A stretch of 64,000 nt of DNA, taken from positions 77,006 through 141,005 of the forward strand of contig CAVWIN010000020.1 in NCBI GenBank assembly GCA_963755085.1. Reading direction: 5' to 3'. How positions within the stretch are numbered: position 1 is the first letter of the stretch; each line of letters opens with the position of its first letter. Both the position numbers and the translations under genes were made by a program. Source of the stretch: JACVRM01 sp963755085. GTDB lineage: Bacteria > Actinomycetota > Thermoleophilia > Gaiellales > Gaiellaceae. The notes under the pieces are model-generated. The model had not been told where the DNA came from. It worked only from the letters and a program-made list of their open reading frames with translations, and made no database searches. Of this stretch, positions 59,188 to 64,000 are shown one piece after another.

Positions 59188-60063
59188 CTATGCGGGCGGC
59201 GAACGGAGCTCCGCCCCGCGGCCGTAGCGCACGGCGCGCTTCGCCACCTGGGGATCGACCCCGCGCTCGATCAGCTCCTGCTTGAGCTCGCCCTCCGCGG
59301 CCAGCTTCAGGAACAGCCAGGCGAGCGCGGCGAGCGTCACGAACGAGCCCTCGAGCATCATCACCGTGCCCGCCCAGCCCTGATCCTGGAGCGGCGTGAC
59401 GCCGTGCGCCCGCTCGCCCGCCGCGTAGAAGGGATAGAAGGCCTTCCCCGACCAGAGGAAGACGTTCCCGAGCACGGTCGTGATCAGCCGGACGGCGACG
59501 ATGTAGCCGAGCTTGGCGGCCGTCCCGAACCAGGCCGGGCCGGGCAGCACCTCGACGACGGGCGCCCACATGAGCGCACCGCAGCCGAAGAAGAGCGCGT
59601 GCTCGAGCGCGTGCACCGCGTTGTGGTGCAGCGCCGCCTCGTAGAGGTACGGCAGGTGCCAGACGTAGAGGTTGACCGCCCAGATCGGCAGGGCGACCAG
59701 CGGGTGCGCCAGCACGCGGAGCTTGCCGATCACGGGCAGCGCGAGCACCGGCCGGAGGAGCGGCCCGGTCAGCGAGGCCACGAAGGCGAGCGGCGCGAGA
59801 TCGCCGAGCAGGACGTGCTGGACCATGTGGACGGCGAACAGGTCCTCCTCGCCGTACGCGTCGATCGGGGTGACGAGCGCGAGCAGGAGGAGCACGATCG
59901 ACAGCCAGAAGAGGGCGTGCCGCCAGCCGGGCACGGGCTGGCCGCGCCGGGAAAGCGTGCGTGCGCGCCACTCGTAGGCGACCGCCAGCGCCGCGATCGG
60001 CGCCAGCTGGAGGGGTGCAAGGCTCCAGTCCGTCCAGGCGGCGTGGGCCAGCGGTGTTAACAC
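59188..60063 (-). CDS. ctaG: Cytochrome c oxidase assembly factor, CtaG (caa3-type) family
   Basis: 291 aa, GTG start at 60063 within a GTGTTAACAC palindrome. Seven or more helices: APIAALAVAYEWRARTLSR, FWLSIVLLLLALVTPID, VHMVQHVLLGDLAPLAFVAS with conserved His pair, LYVWHLPYLYEAALHHNAVH. Family assists copper insertion into caa3-type oxidases. No oxidase genes are adjacent. Confidence 0.88.
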   Translation of the reverse strand: MLTPLAHAAWTDWSLAPLQLAPIAALAVAYEWRARTLSRRGQPVPGWRHALFWLSIVLLLLALVTPIDAYGEEDLFAVHMVQHVLLGDLAPLAFVASLTGPLLRPVLALPVIGKLRVLAHPLVALPIWAVNLYVWHLPYLYEAALHHNAVHALEHALFFGCGALMWAPVVEVLPGPAWFGTAAKLGYIVAVRLITTVLGNVFLWSGKAFYPFYAAGERAHGVTPLQDQGWAGTVMMLEGSFVTLAALAWLFLKLAAEGELKQELIERGVDPQVAKRAVRYGRGAELRSPPA

Positions 60064-60113
60064 TTCGGCGCGAGTGTAGGCGTCCCGGTCGCCCTCTAAA
60101 CTCCGGCCTTCAC

Positions 60114-61007
60114 GTGGAGTCGAACACCTACGAGGCGGCGGGGGTCTCGTTGGCGGCAGCCGAGGCGATCGTCGACCGGCTGCGCGCTGCGGTGGAGTCG
60201 ACCGGCGCGCGCGGTTTCGGCGCCTTCGCGGGCGTCTATCCGCTGAACGAGCGGCAGCTGCTCGCCGCCTCCACGGACAGCGTGGGCACGAAGCTGGTCC
60301 TCGCGCGCGAGCGCGGGCGCCTGCGTGACTGCGGCCGGGACCTCGCGGCGCACTGCATCAACGACGTGGCGACGACGGGCGCCGACCCGCTCTTCCTGCT
60401 CGACTACGTGGCCGCGAACCGGATCGAGCTCGAGCAGGTGGCCGAGCTCGTCGAGGGCGCGGCCGAGGTGTGCCGCGAGGCCGGCTGCGCGCTGGTCGGC
60501 GGCGAGACCGCGGAGCTGCCCGGCATCTACCGCGACGAGGAGCTCGACTTCGCCGGCACGTGCGTCGGCCTCGTCGACCGGGAGCGGCTGGTCGACGGGT
60601 CGGGCGTCGCAGCCGGCGACGCTGTCATCGGCTTCCCGTCGGCGGGGCTGCACGCGAACGGGTTCACGCTGGCGCGGCGCGTGCTGGAGGACGAGCCGTA
60701 CGACGGCGAGGACCTGCTCGCGCCTACGCGGCTCTACCTTGACGCGGTGCGGGCGCTGGGGGCGCGAGCGAAGGCACTTGCGCACGTGACCGGCGGAGGG
60801 ATCCCCGGCAACCTCTCGCGCGTCGTCCCGGACGGCCTCGAGGCGGAGATCGACTGGGGTGCGTGGCCGCGGCGCCCGGTGTTCGAGTGGCTCGCGCACC
60901 ACGTCGACGAGGACGAGCTCCGCCGTGTCTTCAACCTTGGGATCGGCTACTGCGCCGTGGTCGCCGAGCCGCAGCCGGGCGAGCTCGTCATCGGGCGGAT
61001 CGCGTGA
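60114..61007 (+). CDS. purM: Phosphoribosylaminoimidazole synthetase PurM
   Basis: 297 aa from GTG 60114, shorter than the usual ~340. Converts FGAM to AIR. YEAAGVSLAAAEAIVDRL, STDSVGTKLVLA, HCINDVATTGADPLFLLDYV, GGETAELPGIY, HVTGGGIPGNLSR. The core is complete; the shortfall comes from a compact N-terminus and missing C-terminal extension. Coupled to purN by 4-bp overlap. Confidence 0.95.
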   Translation: MESNTYEAAGVSLAAAEAIVDRLRAAVESTGARGFGAFAGVYPLNERQLLAASTDSVGTKLVLARERGRLRDCGRDLAAHCINDVATTGADPLFLLDYVAANRIELEQVAELVEGAAEVCREAGCALVGGETAELPGIYRDEELDFAGTCVGLVDRERLVDGSGVAAGDAVIGFPSAGLHANGFTLARRVLEDEPYDGEDLLAPTRLYLDAVRALGARAKALAHVTGGGIPGNLSRVVPDGLEAEIDWGAWPRRPVFEWLAHHVDEDELRRVFNLGIGYCAVVAEPQPGELVIGRIA

Positions 61008-61543
61008 TCGGCGTCCTCGTCAGCGGCGAGGGCACGAACCTGCAGGCGCTCATCGACGCCGGCCTGCCGATCGCAGCCGTCGCGTCGAACCGAGCCGGCG
61101 TGCGCGCGCTCGAGCGGGCGGGCGCGGTGGGGATCGCCACGGCCGCGTTCGTGCTGGACGACTATGCCGGCCGCCCGGCGCGAGACGCGGCAATGGCTGC
61201 CTGGCTCGAGGAGCATGACGTCGACTTCGTCGTCTGCGCCGGCTACATGCACCTGCTCACGCCCGCGTTCCTCGACCGCTTCCCGGACCGGATCGTCAAC
61301 ACGCACTCCGCGCCGCTGCCCGCCTTCCCCGGTGCCCGCCCGATCGAGGACGTGCTCGACGCCGGCGTCCCGCAGACGGCGGCGACCATCCACTACGTGG
61401 ACGGCGGCATGGACACGGGCGCGGTGATCCGCGCCGAGCCGGTGCCCGTGCTCCCGGGCGACACGCCCGACACGCTGCGCGCGCGCGTGCAGGAGGCCGA
61501 GCACCGACTGCTCCCCGAGGTCGTCCGGGAGTTGATCGCCTGA
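61004..61543 (+). CDS. purN: Phosphoribosylglycinamide formyltransferase PurN
   Basis: 179 aa, GTG start. GVLVSGEGTNLQALIDAG opening, catalytic Asn/His in RIVNTHSAPLPAFPG and Asp in VDGGMDTGAVI. The usual HPSLLP reads HSAPLP. Formylates GAR using 10-formyl-THF. Ends in TGATG with purH. Confidence 0.95.
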   Translation: MIGVLVSGEGTNLQALIDAGLPIAAVASNRAGVRALERAGAVGIATAAFVLDDYAGRPARDAAMAAWLEEHDVDFVVCAGYMHLLTPAFLDRFPDRIVNTHSAPLPAFPGARPIEDVLDAGVPQTAATIHYVDGGMDTGAVIRAEPVPVLPGDTPDTLRARVQEAEHRLLPEVVRELIA

Positions 61544-63075
61544 TGCGCGCGCTGCTGTCGGTCTACCGCAAGGACGGCCTCGAGGAGTTCGCACGCGGGC
61601 TGGCCGAGCTCGGCGCCGAGCTGGTCGCGAGCGGTGGCACCGCCGCCGCGCTCGAGGAGGCGGGGCTCGAAGTCACGCGCGTGGAGGAGCTGACCGAGGT
61701 GCCGGAGCTGCTCGGCGGGCGCGTCAAGACGCTGCACCCGCGCATCCACGCGGCGATCCTGGCCCGGCGCGACGAGGAGAGCGACCTGTCCGCCCTCGAC
61801 GAGCACGACATCCGGCCGTTCGACCTCGTCTGCGTGAACCTCTACCCCTTCCAGGACGTGGCCGGGAAGTTCGGCGTGCGCGAGGAGGAGGCGGTGGAGA
61901 TGATCGACATCGGCGGCCCGTCGATGCTGCGCGCGGCCGCGAAGAACTTCCTCTACGTGACGCCGGTGTCGAGTCCGGCGCAGTACGACGAGGTGCTCGC
62001 GGAGCTGCGCGACACGGGCGAGGTCTCGGCCACGACGCGGCGGCGGCTCGCGGCGGAGGCGTTCTCGACGACGGCCGCGTACGAGGCTGCGATCGCGAAC
62101 TGGTTCGCCGGGCGTGAGCCCTTCCCCGAGCGGCTGACGCACTCGTACGTCAAGGTGCAGGAGCTCGCGTACGGCGAGAACCCGCACCAGCGAGCGGCCT
62201 TCTATGCGGACGCGAACACGCGGACGCACCTGCTCTCGAACGTGAGCCAGCTGCACGGGCGGCAGCTGTCGTTCATCAACCTCTACGACCTGTCCGCAGC
62301 CCGGATGCTGCTGCGCGAGTTCGCGGTGCCGGCCTGCGTGATCGTGAAGCACGCGAACCCGTGCGGCGTCGCCGTCGGGTCGACGATCGAGGATGCCTAC
62401 GAGCTGGCGCTGGCTGCCGACCCGGTGTCGGCGTTCGGCATGGTCGTCGCCCTCAACCGGCCGGTCGGTTCCGAGCTCGGGCAGGCGCTGGCGGGGCGCT
62501 TCATCGACGTCCTGCTGGCGCCCGGCTACGAGCAGGGCGCGCTCGCGGCGCTGACGGAGAAGCCGGCGACGCGGATCCTGCTCGACCGCGAGCGGCGCCG
62601 CGTCGACCCCGCCGAGAAGGAGTTCAAGCGCGTCCTCGGCGGGCTGCTCGTCCAGGACCGCGACCTCGACACCGAGGACCGTGACGCGATGGAGGCGGTG
62701 GCCGGCTCACCGAGCGAGGCGTGCTGGGGCGACCTGCTCTTCGCGTGGCGCGTGTGCAAGCACGTCACCTCGAACGCGATCGTGATCGCGAAGGACCTGC
62801 AGACGATCGGGATCGGCGGCGGCCAGACGAGCCGCGTCGACTCGGTGCGGATCGCGCTGATGAAGGCGCGCGAGCACGGCCACAACCTCAACGGCGCGGT
62901 GCTCGCGTCGGACGCGTTCTTCCCGTTCGCAGACGGGCCGCAGCTGGCGATCGAGGCAGGGATCAGCGCGATCATCCAGCCGGGTGGGTCGAAGCGCGAC
63001 GACGAGGTCGTCGAGGCGGTGCGCGAGGCGGGCGCGGTGATGGTGCTGACCGGCCGCCGACATTTCCGCCATTGA
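61543..63075 (+). CDS. purH: Bifunctional AICAR formyltransferase/IMP cyclohydrolase PurH
   Basis: 510 aa, the standard length. N-terminal IMP cyclohydrolase: VASGGTAAALEEAGLEVTRV, LGGRVKTLHPRIHAAIL. C-terminal formyltransferase: ELAYGENPHQRAAFYAD, VIVKHANPCGVAVG, IGGGQTSRVDSVRIAL, DAFFPFADG. Catalytic Lys-His pair in VKHANPCG. Last step to IMP. An insertion element lies 23 bp after the stop. Confidence 0.97.
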   Translation: MRALLSVYRKDGLEEFARGLAELGAELVASGGTAAALEEAGLEVTRVEELTEVPELLGGRVKTLHPRIHAAILARRDEESDLSALDEHDIRPFDLVCVNLYPFQDVAGKFGVREEEAVEMIDIGGPSMLRAAAKNFLYVTPVSSPAQYDEVLAELRDTGEVSATTRRRLAAEAFSTTAAYEAAIANWFAGREPFPERLTHSYVKVQELAYGENPHQRAAFYADANTRTHLLSNVSQLHGRQLSFINLYDLSAARMLLREFAVPACVIVKHANPCGVAVGSTIEDAYELALAADPVSAFGMVVALNRPVGSELGQALAGRFIDVLLAPGYEQGALAALTEKPATRILLDRERRRVDPAEKEFKRVLGGLLVQDRDLDTEDRDAMEAVAGSPSEACWGDLLFAWRVCKHVTSNAIVIAKDLQTIGIGGGQTSRVDSVRIALMKAREHGHNLNGAVLASDAFFPFADGPQLAIEAGISAIIQPGGSKRDDEVVEAVREAGAVMVLTGRRHFRH

Positions 63076-63097
63076 GCAGGTTCGTGAAGAGCCACTA

Positions 63098-63116
63098 AGA
63101 AGTGGAATCGAAATGA
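63098..63116 (+). repeat. Left inverted repeat of the IS5-family element
   Basis: AGAAGTGGAATCGAAATGA; matches the complement of the right end at 17 of 19 positions. Confidence 0.9.
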
Positions 63117-63178
63117 AGGGACCCGTGGCCGGTTAGCGAAGGCCGTCGGCATCCGTTGCCAAGCTGGGAGGGGTGCCG

Positions 63179-63990
63179 ATGGCGGTTCCACCATGGATCG
63201 TGAGCGACGCCTTCTGGGAGAAGGTCTCGCCGCTGTTGCCGGTGGTGAAGCGGCGTTTTCGCTATCCGGGGCGCACCCGGCTGGACGATCGGCCGGCGTT
63301 GCAGGGGATCTTGTTCGTGCTCTACACGGGGATCGCCTGGCGGCACCTGCCGCTCGAGCTCGGCTTCGGCTCGGGCTCGACCTGTTACCGGCGCATGGTC
63401 GAGTGGCAAGAGGCCGAGGTGTGGGATCGGCTGCACGCCCTGCTGCTTGCCGAGCTGCACGCCGCCGGTGAGCTGGAATGGCAGCGCGCCGTTGCTGATG
63501 CGACTCACGTGCCGGCGAAAAAGGGGGCTCCAAGACGGGCCCGAGCCCGGTTGATCGAGCCAAAACGGGGTCGAAGCACCACCTCCTCGTCGACGGCAAC
63601 GGCGTCCCGCTTGCCTGGACGCTCAGCGGCGGCAACCGCCACGACGTAACCCAACTCCTGCCGCTCGTGGACGCCGTCCCGGCTGTGCGCGGCAAGCCCG
63701 GCGCACCCCGACGCAGGCCCGCCCGGTTGCTGGCCGACCGTGGCTACGACCATCGGCCGCAGCGGCGCGAACTCCGCCGCCGCGGCATCCGAGCCCAGAT
63801 CGCGCGGCGCAATACCGAGCACGGCTCCGGGCTCGGCCAGGCCCGCTGGGTGATCGAACGCACCTTCGCCTGGCTCCACAACTTCAAACGACTGCTCGTC
63901 CGCTACGACCGCCGCGCCGAGATCCACGAAGCCTTCCTGGCCATCGCCTGCTGTCTCGTCTGCTTCAGACGACTGGAGAAGTCATTCTGA
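63179..63990 (+). CDS. IS5-family transposase, probable programmed -1 frameshift
   Basis: Frame 1 (ATG 63179 after GGGAGGG) encodes the DUF4096-type N-terminus (WIVSDAFWEKVSPLLPVVKR, GIAWRHLPLELGFGSGSTCY) and the first Asp (AVADATHVPAK). A slip back by one base at AAAAAGGGGG (63518-63527) joins frame 2, KGGSKTGPSPVDRAKTGSKH, which carries the second Asp (LLADRGYDHRP) and the Glu (RWVIERTFAWLHNFKRLL). Frame 2 ends at 63990. Two-frame transposases are normal in this family, so this is expression by frameshifting, not decay. Confidence 0.9.
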
Positions 63991-64000
63991 TTCCACTTCT
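63982..64000 (-). repeat. Right inverted repeat of the IS5-family element
   Basis: TCATTCTGATTCCACTTCT; the window ends with its last base. Confidence 0.9.

Larger units (their letters stand above)
63098..64000 (+). mobile_element. Complete IS5-family insertion sequence
   Basis: About 903 bp, bounded by 19-bp imperfect inverted repeats (63098-63116 and 63982-64000; 17 of 19 match) around one two-frame transposase. Inserted 23 bp after purH; the base next to the left end is CTA, so the target duplication is likely CTA or TA, but the right flank is outside the window. Both ends look intact, so the element may be active. Confidence 0.92.

Noticed and set aside
63179..63990. Transposase as pseudogene
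   Set aside because: The two frames overlap at a slippery A5G5 run, the usual expression mode in this IS family; the DDE residues and both ends are intact.

Overview
The window is 64 kb of very GC-rich DNA (roughly 70% by eye), densely coding, with many GTG and some TTG/CTG starts and frequent 4-bp stop/start overlaps. The gene families suggest a soil actinobacterium, most likely of the class Thermoleophilia. Signs of this include LAL/LuxR regulators, NarL-type two-component pairs, DUF2630, a PurF with [4Fe-4S]-type cysteines, ArsR-SRPBCC pairs and many DHA2 transporters. The taxonomic call is inference; no rRNA or tRNA gene was seen.

Layout. 1-9075: a carbohydrate locus. A leftward phosphosugar-isomerase (SIS) gene, a sugar-binding protein and an RbsA-like ATPase (cut by the window edge) diverge from a Gfo/Idh/MocA oxidoreductase around a TGTCTAGACA palindrome. 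It is followed by an exporter, an ArsR-SRPBCC pair, a KDPG-type aldolase, an SDR dehydrogenase and a ROK kinase. 9099-18623: small conserved proteins, a TPR-cyclase, an intradiol-dioxygenase-like secreted protein, DUF1697, DUF1003, a GH3-like protein, a lipoprotein esterase, a second (frameshifted) ArsR-SRPBCC pair, a cold-shock protein and an L,D-transpeptidase. 18734-25664: a patchy region with detoxification-type proteins, three decayed gene fragments, two overlapping micro-genes and a third ArsR-SRPBCC pair. 25712-37806: a large LAL regulator, GST and TfoX-like proteins, then an ABC exporter with a two-component system, an MMPL transporter and a second two-component system. 37820-42549: truncated globin, DUF2630, HtrA-like protease, GNAT, and a MarR regulator diverging from a frameshifted DHA2 transporter.

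42546-52200 is the most coherent block: eleven leftward genes, nearly all overlapping by about 4 bp, behind one promoter. They encode a complete Liv-type importer (K, G, F, H, M), an alpha/beta hydrolase, an acyl-CoA ligase, a TetR regulator, a KAS III-like enzyme whose catalytic Cys is Ser, a MaoC hydratase and a 3-hydroxybutyrate-dehydrogenase-like SDR. This looks like uptake, CoA activation and oxidation of an organic acid or ester whose identity cannot be read from sequence. 52363-54703 carries two EamA transporters and a GNAT. 54880-63075 carries purine biosynthesis in two blocks (purL-purF and purM-purN-purH), separated by a small membrane protein, a VOC protein and a CtaG-like oxidase assembly factor.

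Mobile and repeat content: a complete IS5-family element (63098-64000) with matching 19-bp ends sits just after purH and ends exactly at the window edge. A palindrome with core AACAGGGAC-W-GTCCCTGTT occurs three times, once between convergent genes and twice just upstream of purL. Three genes carry single-base frameshifts, which may be real decay or assembly error.
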